DNA of 64,000 nt from PALSA-911 sp037442565 (lineage in GTDB: Bacteria > Pseudomonadota > Alphaproteobacteria > Acetobacterales > Acetobacteraceae): contig JBBIQA010000003.1 of NCBI GenBank assembly GCA_037442565.1, positions 11,426 through 75,425 on the forward strand. Reading direction: 5' to 3'. Position numbers and translations under genes: made by a program. Below, one piece after another: positions 26,222-35,008 of the stretch. The notes under the pieces are model-generated. The model saw only the letters and a list, made by a program, of their open reading frames with translations. It searched no databases and was not told the origin of the DNA. The stretch's first letter is position 1, and every line of letters starts with the position of its first letter.

Positions 26222-28590
26222 GTCCGGCGCGGGCTCAGCACGGCGCCGAACAGCAGGCACAGGAAGGCCCCGAGCGCCACCGTGGCGCCGATGCCGTGCA
26301 GCACCGGCACGCGCGAGAACGACAGGATGCCGAAGCCGATCACCGTGCACAGATTGGCCAGCACCAGCGAGGCGACCATGCGGGCCCGGTCGCCGGAGGC
26401 GGCGATGCACACCCTCCCGCCCGGCCCGGCCGCAGGCTCCGGGGGTTTGAGATATGGGCGCTCGAAGAACAGGCAGTAATTCGATCCGACCGCCACCACC
26501 AGCAGCAGGCCGAACAGGTTGAAGATCGACAGGCGCTGCGAGCCTGCCAACAGCATCGCCGCGGTGCAGATAACGGCGGCCGCCAGCGGCAGCAGCACCG
26601 CGGCGATCCGCCGGGGATCGCGCAGACTGACGGCCAGCAGCGCCACGATCACCAGGCCGCCGACGCCCGAGAGCGTCAGCGCCTCGCCGCGATAGCTGTC
26701 CAGCAGATTGTCAGACTCCCGCTTCAGGTCGAGGAAGACCAGACCAGGCACGCCGAGGGCGTCGATCCTGCCAGCCAGGGCCGGGCCGTCCACCACCGCG
26801 TGCAGTGGCAGCAAGGCGACCCAGCCCGACCCGTGCCGCGTCAGGAGCGTATCCACCTGCAGGGCGAGGCTGGTGCCGTCCAGGTCTTCGCGCCGCAGCA
26901 ATTGGCCTTGCCGCGCGGCTTCCACATCGGTCAGGAACGGGGCGAAGATATCGCCGCGCAGCCTGGTGCCGATCACTGCCTGGGCCAGGTTGGCCGCCAG
27001 TGTTTGCGTATCGGGCAGCGCGGCGCGGCGGGCGCTTTGAGTGGCCTGGCTCGGCAGCCACTGCCCGGGCGCGTCGAAACCGCCGATCGCACCGGATGCG
27101 ATCACAGGCTCCAGCCGCGCGGCGACCCGTTCGCTCGCCGCCAGGGCCGCCTCGCGGTCCGCTCCTTCGACCACGAGCATGTAACGCACATCCGGTGCTC
27201 CGATCTCGCGGCGCAGCCGGGCGTCGAGCGCGGTCTCGGCGGCTGGAATGGGGCTCATGCTGGTGAGTTCGCTCTCCCAATAGGGCGCGCGATGCAGCCC
27301 GACCGACAGGAGGGCGGCGAGCGTGACGCCCAGCACGACCCAGCGCAGCCATGCCGCATGGCGGAACAGCGCCAGCACCGGGACGGCAAACCAGACCGAG
27401 CCGGAAGCGGAGAAATTCTCCGCCAGCAATGCCGGCAGAACCCAGCGCGTCACCGCCAGGGCGGTGAGCAGCCCGATGATGGTGAACAGGCCCAGCTGCG
27501 CGAAGCCGGTGAAATTCGATGCGAGCATGGCGCTGAAGCCGCACACCGAGGTCAGCATGCCCAAGCGCAAAGTCGGCCAGATGCGCGGCAGCGTGGCGCG
27601 CGGCGCACCGCCGGGCGGCGTCTGGGTGAACAAATAGATGGCGTAGTCGACCGCCTCGCCGATCAGCGTCACGCCGAAGCCGAGCGTGATGCCGTGCACG
27701 AAACCGAACGCGGCGCCCACCGCGGCGATGCCGGCCAGGATGCCGCTCCCGACCGGCAGCAACGCCAGCACCAGCACCCGTGCCGAACGATACGCCAGCA
27801 GCAGCACCCCGGCGACCAGCACGGTGGCGATCAGGGAAAGCCGCTCCGCGTCGCCCTTGATATGCGCGCGCGACTCCACCGCGAACACCGGCGGCCCGGT
27901 CGTTACCAGCGTGGCCGTGCCGGCGTCCGGCACCTCGCGGCGTGCCGCGTCGAACGCCTCGTGGATCCGGTTCAGCGCCGCTTCCTGGCCGTCGATGTCG
28001 AAACCGGCCGCCCGGGTCGAGACCATCAGCAGGGCGCTGGCGCCGTCATGTGTGAACCACACACCACCGACGCTGGCCGGGTGCGAGCGCCCCTCCAGAT
28101 TCTGCAGGAGTTTCAGCATCTCCCCGGTCGGGTCGGCGGGCAGCATACGCTTGACCAGCACGCCGAGATCGGAGCCCAGCAGGGCGACATCTTCATCCAG
28201 CGCGCGGCGCAGGGCCGGCTTGCTGAAATGCTCCGGCGTGACGGCCGGGCTGAGCAGATAGCGGTGCCGCCACAGCAGGTCGCGCTCGCGCGTCATCGCC
28301 GAAGCTTCGCCGTTATTGACCACCGCGAAACGGTCGTCCTGGCGCAGTTTCGCCGCCAGGCTGCGGCTCAAGGACGCCAGGGCGGCGGGCGGCGCGTGTT
28401 CCAGCGCGACCAGGATCAACCGGGACACCACGCCCTCGCGCAGCTGGTCGACCAGCAATTGCTGCGCCGGTCGCGGCGATCGCGGCAGGAACGCCGACAT
28501 GTCGGTGTCGAACGGCGTGCGGGCGATGGTCAGCGCGGCGACGGCCAGCCCCATCAGCCAGACGCCGACGATCAGGCGGCGGAGGGTCAT
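26218..28590 (-). CDS. MMPL/RND-family exporter (ApeM-like)
   Basis: 790-aa inner-membrane exporter with two MMPL repeats, each one helix plus a large periplasmic loop plus five helices. The N-terminus has a helix then FDTDMSAFLPRSPRP; the helix-4 region ITLGFGVTLIGEAVDYAIYLF carries the Asp expected for proton coupling, and the second half ends FGILSFSRVPVLHGIGATVALG. This family exports aryl-polyene or xanthomonadin lipids and hopanoids. It overlaps its neighbours by 4 nt on both sides (LolA-like before, hydrolase after). Here it most likely carries the pigment lipid across the inner membrane. Confidence 0.9.
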   Translation of the reverse strand: MTLRRLIVGVWLMGLAVAALTIARTPFDTDMSAFLPRSPRPAQQLLVDQLREGVVSRLILVALEHAPPAALASLSRSLAAKLRQDDRFAVVNNGEASAMTRERDLLWRHRYLLSPAVTPEHFSKPALRRALDEDVALLGSDLGVLVKRMLPADPTGEMLKLLQNLEGRSHPASVGGVWFTHDGASALLMVSTRAAGFDIDGQEAALNRIHEAFDAARREVPDAGTATLVTTGPPVFAVESRAHIKGDAERLSLIATVLVAGVLLLAYRSARVLVLALLPVGSGILAGIAAVGAAFGFVHGITLGFGVTLIGEAVDYAIYLFTQTPPGGAPRATLPRIWPTLRLGMLTSVCGFSAMLASNFTGFAQLGLFTIIGLLTALAVTRWVLPALLAENFSASGSVWFAVPVLALFRHAAWLRWVVLGVTLAALLSVGLHRAPYWESELTSMSPIPAAETALDARLRREIGAPDVRYMLVVEGADREAALAASERVAARLEPVIASGAIGGFDAPGQWLPSQATQSARRAALPDTQTLAANLAQAVIGTRLRGDIFAPFLTDVEAARQGQLLRREDLDGTSLALQVDTLLTRHGSGWVALLPLHAVVDGPALAGRIDALGVPGLVFLDLKRESDNLLDSYRGEALTLSGVGGLVIVALLAVSLRDPRRIAAVLLPLAAAVICTAAMLLAGSQRLSIFNLFGLLLVVAVGSNYCLFFERPYLKPPEPAAGPGGRVCIAASGDRARMVASLVLANLCTVIGFGILSFSRVPVLHGIGATVALGAFLCLLFGAVLSPRRT

Positions 28591-29201
28591 TTAGGCTTCG
28601 CGTCGATCGTCATCTCGGTCCGGTCGCCGTCGCTCTCCAGCGTCTCGACGCCGGTCAGCGCGTCGCCGCTGCCTGTGATGCGGATGATCGACACCAGTTC
28701 GCGGATGTGCGGTTCCCTGGGAGACAGATCGAGCTGCCAGCCCGCCGCATCGCCGTGCAGCGAGGTTGTGTAGAAGCGGGTCAACGTCGTCAGGTCGCCC
28801 GCCATGGTGGCACGCACCCCGGCGACCAGGGCGCCGATCTCCGGCCGTTCCTGCAGCGAGATCACGCGCGCCGGCTCGCCGGGACGCTCGACGGTCAGCC
28901 GGTCGCCGGCGATCGTCAGCCGGCTGGGCTGGGGCAGCAGCGTCTGCTTCTCCAGCCGGTCGGGCGCGACATAACGCAGGATGCCGGAGGATTGCAGCGG
29001 CGCGGTCGTCATCTGCAGGTATTTGCGCTCGACGAAGCGGGCCGTGCCCGATGGAACCCGGCTCAGCCCGGCCATCAGTTCGGCCAGCCCCCAGCGCGGG
29101 GCGGCGATGTCACGCCCGGCCCGGCCCGCCGCCGGCCAAAGCGCCAGCGCGAAGGCCAGCCAGTAGGCCACAGCCCTGCGGGTACTAGCTCCAGAAGTCA
29201 T
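28587..29201 (-). CDS. LolA-like outer-membrane lipid carrier (ApeL-like)
   Basis: About 204-aa periplasmic protein. After a signal peptide (AYWLAFALALWPAAGRA) comes a LolA-type domain: LAELMAGLSRVPSGTARFVERKYL, SGILRYVAPDRLEKQT, then VSIIRITGSGDALTGVETLES. LolA folds ferry lipids or lipoproteins between membranes. I use the ATG at 29201, which overlaps the acyltransferase stop by 17 nt; a GTG further in is an alternative. LolA-like and MMPL genes next to each other are a hallmark of aryl-polyene clusters, where they deliver the polyene lipid to the outer membrane. Confidence 0.85.
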   Translation of the reverse strand: MTSGASTRRAVAYWLAFALALWPAAGRAGRDIAAPRWGLAELMAGLSRVPSGTARFVERKYLQMTTAPLQSSGILRYVAPDRLEKQTLLPQPSRLTIAGDRLTVERPGEPARVISLQERPEIGALVAGVRATMAGDLTTLTRFYTTSLHGDAAGWQLDLSPREPHIRELVSIIRITGSGDALTGVETLESDGDRTEMTIDAKPK

Positions 29202-30051
29202 AGAAGTTGAACCAGTTGTAAGGCGCCTCGCGGCAGTAATGCTCCAGTCGGGCGACATAGTGGCGCATCGAGGCTGCCACATCCCCCGGGTCCGGCATCG
29301 CCTCGAACAGGATGTCGTAGCGATTGCCGCCGCGATAGATGCCGAACATCAGCAGCACCGGCTGGCCGAGCAACGCCGCCATGCGGAACGGACCTTCGGG
29401 AAACCAGGCCGGCGCCCCCAGAAACGGCAGCCGCACGCGGCGATCCTCGGTCAACCCGCGATCGGCCAGCACGCCGACCAGATGCCCGCGTTCCAGCCGG
29501 TCGCGCACCGCCAGGATGGAGCCCGGGCGGCCGAGGGCGATGATCTCCATGCCCAAGGCGGGGTTGACGGCGTTCAGCACGGCGCCGGTCTTGCGCGCGT
29601 TGTCCTCGTACATCAGCAGGCTGACCGGCAGGTCCGCCACCACGCGCCCGGCGGCGCGGCACACCTCGAAGCTGCCGAGATGGGCGCCGAACAGCAGGCA
29701 GCCTTGCCCCTTGGCACGCAATTCGTCGATCAGCGCCACGCCGTGCACGCCGATCGCGAACCGTTCGGTCTGGTTGTTCAGCAGATAGACGCGGTCCAGC
29801 AGACAGGACGCGAAGCTGTGGCAGTGCCGCCAGCCATCGCGGAAACGCGCCGCGCGGCCGAGCGCGCGCGGCAGGTAGGCGCGCGAGGCGCGTTGCCAGT
29901 GCGACGGTACCAGCATGAAATACAGACAGATGGGCAGCAGCAGGGCCCGCATCGGCCGCCTGCCGAGACGCAGGGCCAGCCAGACGATCGCGTGGATCGT
30001 CCAGACCGAGCCGCGCTCCTTCTGTGTCGCCCAGTTCGGCCGCTTCACCAT
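29185..30051 (-). CDS. LpxL/HtrB-like lysophospholipid acyltransferase
   Basis: 288-aa membrane-associated acyltransferase. An N-terminal hydrophobic segment is followed by GCLLFGAHLGSFEV, the HxxxxE-type active site seen in LpxL/HtrB-related enzymes (HLGSWE in lipid A acyltransferases), then GVLADRGLTEDRRVRLPFLG (substrate/acceptor block). In aryl-polyene clusters such an enzyme attaches the polyene carboxylate or a fatty acid to a lipid head group. The start is the ATG at 30051, 8 nt after the dehydratase stop. Confidence 0.88.
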   Translation of the reverse strand: MVKRPNWATQKERGSVWTIHAIVWLALRLGRRPMRALLLPICLYFMLVPSHWQRASRAYLPRALGRAARFRDGWRHCHSFASCLLDRVYLLNNQTERFAIGVHGVALIDELRAKGQGCLLFGAHLGSFEVCRAAGRVVADLPVSLLMYEDNARKTGAVLNAVNPALGMEIIALGRPGSILAVRDRLERGHLVGVLADRGLTEDRRVRLPFLGAPAWFPEGPFRMAALLGQPVLLMFGIYRGGNRYDILFEAMPDPGDVAASMRHYVARLEHYCREAPYNWFNFYDFWS

Positions 30052-30059
30052 CGCGCGGG

Positions 30060-30365
30060 TTATGGCGGCCCGAAGCGCAGCGCGCCAGTCAACACGCGCG
30101 GACCGCCCGGGGCGAGCGTGCAGGTGAAGCGGATGTCGCCGTTCGCCGCGGCTTCCCAGTCGATCGACAGGAGATCGCCGGGGCGGACCGGATGCAGGAA
30201 TTTGGCCGAGCCGATCTGGCGGCAGATCAGGCCGGGGTGCCCCGGGGCGATGGCGCCGATGATTTCCGCCAGCAGGGCGGCGCCGGGGATGATCGGATTG
30301 CCCGGGAAATGTCCCGCCGCCGCAGGATGGTCCATGGCCATAGGCCGCTCCGCGTGTCCACTCAT
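30060..30365 (-). CDS. Hotdog-fold acyl-ACP dehydratase (ApeI/FabZ-like)
   Basis: 101-aa single hotdog domain. The active-site segment GHFPGNPIIPGAALLAEI carries the FabA/FabZ His (HFPGxPxxPG). ApeI-type proteins dehydrate the beta-hydroxyacyl-ACP intermediate during aryl-polyene extension. The start overlaps the AMP-ligase stop by 4 nt. A second dehydratase of different type sits at 35705-36136, matching the two-dehydratase pattern of these clusters. Confidence 0.88.
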   Translation of the reverse strand: MSGHAERPMAMDHPAAAGHFPGNPIIPGAALLAEIIGAIAPGHPGLICRQIGSAKFLHPVRPGDLLSIDWEAAANGDIRFTCTLAPGGPRVLTGALRFGPP

Positions 30366-31622
30366 CGGCGGCTATCAGCCTCGGCCAGCATTTGCGTCAC
30401 GGTTTCCCGGGTCAGCTTGCCCAGCTCGTTGCGTTGCAGGCGTGGCACCAGGTGCAGCTTCCGCGGCAGGAAGGCGGGGTCGATGCGCCGGCGCAGGGCG
30501 GCCAGGATGGCGGCTGCCGTGAGCCCCGGCGCCACGGCGAAGGCGACCAGCCGCGCGGGGCCGGATCCCGTTTCGTCCCCCATCACGAACACGGCGTCCT
30601 GCACGCCCTCGATGGCGTTGATCTGGGCATTCAGATAGGCAAGTGAACTGCGCTTGCCGGCGATGTTGACGAGATCGGCGGTGCGCCCGAGCAACCGGAA
30701 ATGGCGGGGATCGCGCAGCTCCATGATATCGGCCAGCTGCGTCTCGACCGGGATGGCCGGCCCGTCGGCCCAGGTGGCCGTCCCGTCCTGGCGCAGCGCG
30801 ATGCCCTCCAGGCAGGTCCATTCCTCGGTGTGCAGGGTGCGCCGGGCGGCCAACTGGCCGACCTCGGAACAGCCGAAGATTTCATGCACGGGAGCGGCGA
30901 AGCCGGCTTCCGCCGCGGCCGCCAGATCGCGCGGCAGCGGTGCGGTGGCTGACACGATAAGATCCATCGGCGGCAGGGCGCCGGCTAAATCCATCGGCGG
31001 CAGGGCGCCGGCTAAATCCATCGGCGGCAGGTCGCCGGCTAAATCCATCGGCGGCAGGGCGCCGGGCTCGGCGACGAGCACCCGCAGATGCGCCGGCGTG
31101 GTGATCAGGATGCGCGGGCGGGGAGCGGCGGCGAGGCGGGCGCAGATGTCGCTGGGGTAGAACGGCCGCTCCGCATGCAGCACCACGGCGTGCTGCCAGG
31201 CCAGCAGGATCAGCGATTCCAGCCCGTAGCTGTGCTGGTGCGGCACCGTGCCGATCAGGCTGGCGCCAGGCAGGCGGTCGACCCCGAGTTCCAGCCCGGC
31301 GCTGATGGCGCTGGAAACCAGCAGGCCCCAGCTGCGCACATGCGGCTGCGGCAGCCCGGTCGAGCCGGATGTGAACAGGATCGCGGCGGGCTGGCCGGCG
31401 GCGAAACGCGGCAACGGCGCAGGTTCCTCGCTGCGGGCCGGCAGGGTCGGATAGGGGAACACCGGCACCGAAGCCGCCTGTGGGGTGTAAGTTGGAGTGT
31501 CGGTCAGGCAATAGACGTCGTCATACCCGGCAAGGGTCGCCTCGATCAGCCCAGGCGCCTCGGACGGCGGCAGCAGGGTGATCTGGCGGCGGCACAGCGA
31601 CGCGGCGAAGCCGACCGCGAAC
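30362..31622 (-). CDS. AMP-dependent acyl/aryl ligase (ApeH-like), 5' part lost in assembly gap
   Basis: 420 residues of an adenylate-forming enzyme; the first roughly 100 residues lie in the 100-N gap. Visible motifs are LFTSGSTGLPQ (P-loop, with Gln where Lys is common), HEIFGCSEVGQLAAR, GRTADLVNIAGKR, and RNELGKLTRE near the C-terminus with the catalytic Lys. In aryl-polyene clusters this enzyme activates 4-hydroxybenzoate or a related starter and loads it on the ACP. It contains a fourfold 9-residue tandem repeat (LPPMDLAGA units) just before the IVSATAPL block. The 4-nt overlap with the dehydratase indicates one operon. Confidence 0.85.
30962..31068 (+). repeat. 27-bp in-frame tandem repeat (about 4 copies) inside the AMP ligase
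   Basis: The unit begins ATCCATCGGCGGCAGGGCGC and recurs at 30962, 30989, 31016 and 31043 (the last is shortened and runs into unique sequence near 31067). Copy 3 has one base change (GGTCGCC for GGGCGCC), giving Asp for Ala. The period of 27 keeps the frame, so the protein gains three extra 9-residue units. Confidence 0.95.
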
Positions 31623-31722
31623 NNNNNNNNNNNNNNNNNNNNNNNNNNNNNNNNNNNNNNNNNNNNNNNNNNNNNNNNNNNNNNNNNNNNNNNNNNNNNN
31701 NNNNNNNNNNNNNNNNNNNNNN
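31623..31722. other. Assembly gap (100 N)
   Basis: A run of exactly 100 N, the conventional size for a gap of unknown length. It removes the start of the AMP ligase and the end of the COG4648 membrane protein, and any small gene that lay between them. Confidence 0.99.
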
Positions 31723-32355
31723 GGGAACATGGATGCCGTGCCGCCTGTGGCGATAGGCGAGTTCGGCGCCGAACATCAGCAGCACCAGCGGCACGGTGCC
31801 GAGATTGACGAACGCCGACCACCACGCCAGCGGCGCGAACCGCCAAAGCAGCAGCGAGGCGGCAAGCTGAGCGGTGAAGAAGCCGCACCAGGCGATGGTG
31901 ACCGCGCGCGTATAGCGCAGCAGATCGTCGCTCAGCGCGCCGCGCGAGCGGCGCGCCACGATGGTGATGAGGGCGTCCCGCCCCGGGGCCAGCGAGGTGG
32001 CGAACAGCGTCAGCAGCCCAAGATAGGCGGCGGCGTGCGGCACCGCTTCCGCCAGCGACAGTCCGGCATCCGCGCGGCGCCAGATGGCCACGGTCAGGCC
32101 GAACAGGCCGGCGCAAACCATCAGGCGGACGGCCAGCCAGCGCCCAGGGTTGCGGCGAATTGCCGGGGCTGCTGCCAATGACAATGCGGCCCAGCCGATC
32201 AACCCGGCCTGAACGGCGATCAGCGATCCCGCGAGAGCCGTGCCACGATGACTGACGAGGGACACATGGGCGACGATCGGTGCGCCCAGCAGACAGGCGA
32301 CGGCCAGGAATTTGCCGACATTGCGTGCCCGGATCGTATGGGCGAAGGCGCGCAT
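31723..32355 (-). CDS. COG4648-type membrane protein (ApeG-like), 3' end lost in gap
   Basis: 211 residues with about seven hydrophobic segments and a conserved-looking C-terminal part (FVNLGTVPLVLLMFGAELAYR). Proteins of this type (COG4648) occur in nearly every aryl-polyene cluster between the ACP and the ligase, with unknown function. Normal length is near 200 aa, so little is missing. The ATG at 32355 directly abuts the ACP stop codon. Confidence 0.8.
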
Positions 32356-32631
32356 CTACTGGGTCCGGCGCGTCTGGATTTCTTGGTTCAGCCGGCGCAG
32401 CGACACGAAGATGGCCGTGTTGTTCTCGTCGTCGGCGCGCAACTTCACCCCGTAGGTCTGCGAAACGGCCAGCGCGATTTCGAGAATGTCGATTGAATCA
32501 AGACCAAGTCCTTCGCCGTAAAGCGGCGCTTCCGGATCAATATCCGAAGCGATTGTGTCGAGATTAAGTGTCTTGACGATCAGTTCCGCCAATTGGGTTT
32601 CTTGTGGGCTCTGGGAAGTAGGATCGGGCAT
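32356..32631 (-). CDS. Acyl carrier protein of the pigment cluster
   Basis: 91-aa carrier protein. The phosphopantetheine attachment motif is GLGLDSIDILEIALAV with the Ser of DSI. It would carry the growing polyene chain through ketosynthase, reductase and dehydratases. Typical aryl-polyene clusters have two ACPs; only one is visible here, and the second may be absent or elsewhere. It is the first gene of the minus-strand unit that runs down to 25601. An AT-rich stretch at 32660-32685 (TTTTTATTTTA on the plus strand) is a plausible promoter region. Confidence 0.92.
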   Translation of the reverse strand: MPDPTSQSPQETQLAELIVKTLNLDTIASDIDPEAPLYGEGLGLDSIDILEIALAVSQTYGVKLRADDENNTAIFVSLRRLNQEIQTRRTQ

Positions 32632-32812
32632 TCAGTGTTCCGGAGATATTGCTTCAGTTTCAGTTTTTATTTTACAGGCAGCCATGGCCCTTGTCAGCCC
32701 GCGATTTGCGGCATACTCGACCGACAGGCCGGATCTACGAACTGGGCGAGGCCGGCGGAGGCGCCGATGCCGGCATGGACACCCCGCGGCAAGCACCGCT
32801 AAGAATTTCATA

Positions 32813-32840
32813 GCTTGTGTTGCGCGGGCGGCACACAAGC
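32813..32840. promoter_or_regulatory. Operator-like palindrome in the divergent pigment promoter
   Basis: GCTTGTGT and ACACAAGC arms separated by 12 nt (GCTTGTGTtGC...GCACACAAGC), about 62 nt upstream of the halogenase-like start and 180 nt from the ACP start. Its position between divergent units suggests a regulator site; the regulator is unknown. The rest of the 270-bp gap shows no gene. Confidence 0.45.
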
Positions 32841-32901
32841 GGGTCGTCGGGTCTGATCCGCTCCCCTTTGTGCCCTGCCCGCCTTTTCCCATGGTGCCGT
32901 T

Positions 32902-34203
32902 TTGACAAGTGCAGAAATCCAATCCGCCAACCAAGAGTATGACGTTCTGGTGGTCGGCGGCGGACCCGCCGGCTCCACCGTGGCCACCCTGCTCGCCAGC
33001 CGCGGCGAGCGGGTCCTACTGGTCGAGAAAGACCGTCACCCACGCTTTCACATCGGCGAATCGCTGCTGCCGATAAATGTCCCTCTACTGGAAGAACTTG
33101 GCGTAAAGGAGGCAATCGACCGCATCGGCATGCCGAAATTCGGCGTCGAGTTCGTCTCGCCGGATCACGATGCCGCGATGACGCTGGATTTTTCCCAAGC
33201 CTGGGACAAGCGGTATTTCTACTCGTACCAGGTGCGCCGGTCCGAATTCGACCATGTCCTGCTGAAGAACGCCGCGGCGAAGGGGGCCCGGGTCGTCGAG
33301 GGTTGCCGGATCAACGACATCCGCTTTCCCCCGGGCGGCGGCGTCGTCGCCACCGGGCAGGACGATGCCGGCGCCGAGGCCGTTTTTTCGGCGAAGTTCC
33401 TGGTGGACGCCTCGGGGCGCGATACGCTGCTGGCGAACAAATTGGCCATCAAGCAGCGCAACCCAAGGCACAAGAGCGCGGCGGTGTTCGCGCATTTCAC
33501 CGGGGCGCACCGCCTGGCGGACAAGGCGGAGGGCAATATCAGCATTTTCTGGTTCGCCCATGGCTGGTTCTGGTTCATCCCGCTGGCGGACGGTACCACC
33601 AGCATCGGCGCGGTATGTAGCCCGGAGTTCATCAAGGCGCGCGGAACCGATGTCACCAGCTTCCTGATGGGCCTGATCGCCCTCTGCCCGGCGCTCGGCG
33701 AACGGTTGCGCGACGCCACGATCTGCGGCCCGGCGACGGCGACCGGCAACTACTCCTATGTGGCGCAGCACATGACCGGACGGAACTACATCCTGCTCGG
33801 CGACGCCTACGCGTTCATCGATCCGGTGTTCTCGACCGGCGTCTATCTCGCCATGAAGGGCGGTTTCCTCGGCGCGGACGCCGTCTCCGCCTGTTTGCAT
33901 GGCACCCGGGCACAGGCGGACCGCGCGATGCGCCGGTTCGAGGCGGCGGTGGCGCAGTCCCTCGCCAGTTTCTCCTGGTACATCTACCGGATGAACCGCC
34001 CGGCGATGCGCCAGTTGTTCATGGCGCCGCGGAATTTCTTCCGTATGCGCGAGGCGTTGCTTGCCCTGCTGTCGGGCGACGTGTTCGGCCGCTCGCCCAT
34101 CCAGGCTCCGCTGATGTTGTTCAAGGGCGTCTATTTCATCAAATCCCTGTTCCTGAAGGATGCAGCGGCGTTCGGTGGCCAGGCATCCGGGCGCATTGAA
34201 TAG
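32902..34203 (+). CDS. FAD-dependent oxidoreductase, flavin-halogenase-like
   Basis: 433-aa flavoprotein. VLVVGGGPAGSTVATLL (about residues 15-31) binds FAD; IGESLLP follows. GWFWFIPL holds W222-x-W224-x-I226-P227, the WxWxIP motif of flavin-dependent halogenases, and Lys79 (GMPKFGV) sits where these enzymes place their catalytic Lys. GDAYAFIDPVFSTGVYLAM is the second flavin motif. Such enzymes halogenate phenols or indoles using FADH2, O2 and halide; xanthomonadin clusters carry related genes. A non-halogenating role (geranylgeranyl-reductase-like hydroxylase or desaturase) remains possible. The start is a TTG at 32902 without a clear ribosome-binding site; no ATG is in frame before the FAD motif. 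Confidence 0.8.
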   Translation: MTSAEIQSANQEYDVLVVGGGPAGSTVATLLASRGERVLLVEKDRHPRFHIGESLLPINVPLLEELGVKEAIDRIGMPKFGVEFVSPDHDAAMTLDFSQAWDKRYFYSYQVRRSEFDHVLLKNAAAKGARVVEGCRINDIRFPPGGGVVATGQDDAGAEAVFSAKFLVDASGRDTLLANKLAIKQRNPRHKSAAVFAHFTGAHRLADKAEGNISIFWFAHGWFWFIPLADGTTSIGAVCSPEFIKARGTDVTSFLMGLIALCPALGERLRDATICGPATATGNYSYVAQHMTGRNYILLGDAYAFIDPVFSTGVYLAMKGGFLGADAVSACLHGTRAQADRAMRRFEAAVAQSLASFSWYIYRMNRPAMRQLFMAPRNFFRMREALLALLSGDVFGRSPIQAPLMLFKGVYFIKSLFLKDAAAFGGQASGRIE

Positions 34204-34246
34204 GCCAGGCAAGTCTGAACCGCGCATCGAAGTACACGGCCGATCG

Positions 34247-35008
34247 ATGACCGATCCGCAAGCGGCCACACATCTGGTCCTGATCCCCAGCTACAACACC
34301 GGAGCGAAACTGTTCGACACGGTGGCCGAAGCACGCCGCTTCTGGCGCCCGGTCTGGGTGGTGATCGACGGCAGCACGGACGGCACGGCGGATACGCTGA
34401 CGCGTCTTGCCGAGCACGATCCGGACCTCTCGGTATTCGTGCTGGCGCGCAATCAGGGCAAGGGCGCCGCGGTGCTGCACGGCCTGAAAATGGCGCAGAC
34501 GCAAGGCTTCACCCATGTGCTGACGATGGATGCCGACGGCCAGCACAACGCGGCCGACATACCCCGCATGATGACGATCTCGGCCGCGCGGCCCGACGCC
34601 ATGGTGCTGGGCCGCCCGATCTTCGATGCCAGCGCCCCCGCCGTCCGGGTGGCCGGACGGCGCGTCGCCAATCTGCTCGCCAATATCGCAACCTTGTGGG
34701 CCGGCATCGGCGACGCGCTGTTCGGCCTGCGCGTCTACCCCATCGTTCCCCTGCTGCGGGCCTTCCGGGCCACGCGCTGGATGCGCCGCTTCGACTTCGA
34801 TCCCGAGGCCGCCATAAGGCTGTGCTGGATGGGCGTGCCCCCGGTCAACGTCCCTTCGAAGGTGCGCTATTTCCGCCCGGACCAGGGCGGCGTGTCGCAT
34901 TTCCGCTATCTGCGCGACAACCTTCTGCTGACCTTCATGTTCCTGCGCCTGTTGGCGGAGATGCCGGCACGGCTGGCGATGGCCGCCCTCAGATCATCCC
35001 GCCATTAA
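34247..35008 (+). CDS. Family 2 glycosyltransferase of the pigment cluster
   Basis: 253-aa GT-A fold enzyme. HLVLIPSYNTGAKLFDTV opens the domain, VVIDGSTDGTAD and MDADGQHN (DxD-like) hold the nucleotide-sugar and metal sites; a C-terminal hydrophobic stretch (LLLTFMFLRLLAEM) suggests membrane association. It resembles DPM-type GT2 proteins common in aryl-polyene and xanthomonadin clusters. The ATG at 34247 lies 43 nt after the FAD enzyme. Its 3' end overlaps the ketoreductase 3' end by 20 nt in convergent orientation. Confidence 0.88.
   Translation: MTDPQAATHLVLIPSYNTGAKLFDTVAEARRFWRPVWVVIDGSTDGTADTLTRLAEHDPDLSVFVLARNQGKGAAVLHGLKMAQTQGFTHVLTMDADGQHNAADIPRMMTISAARPDAMVLGRPIFDASAPAVRVAGRRVANLLANIATLWAGIGDALFGLRVYPIVPLLRAFRATRWMRRFDFDPEAAIRLCWMGVPPVNVPSKVRYFRPDQGGVSHFRYLRDNLLLTFMFLRLLAEMPARLAMAALRSSRH

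Noticed and set aside
26296..28773. Plus-strand open frame of 825 codons
   Set aside because: Antisense to the MMPL exporter; Gln/Arg/His-rich translation without domains.
30962..31068. CRISPR-like short repeat array
   Set aside because: Units are contiguous with no spacers, stay in frame and encode a repeated 9-residue segment of the ligase; it is a coding tandem repeat.
30362..32116. Apparent 584-residue protein across the 31623-31722 gap
   Set aside because: The part right of the gap is antiframe of the COG4648 gene; only the left part is the AMP ligase.
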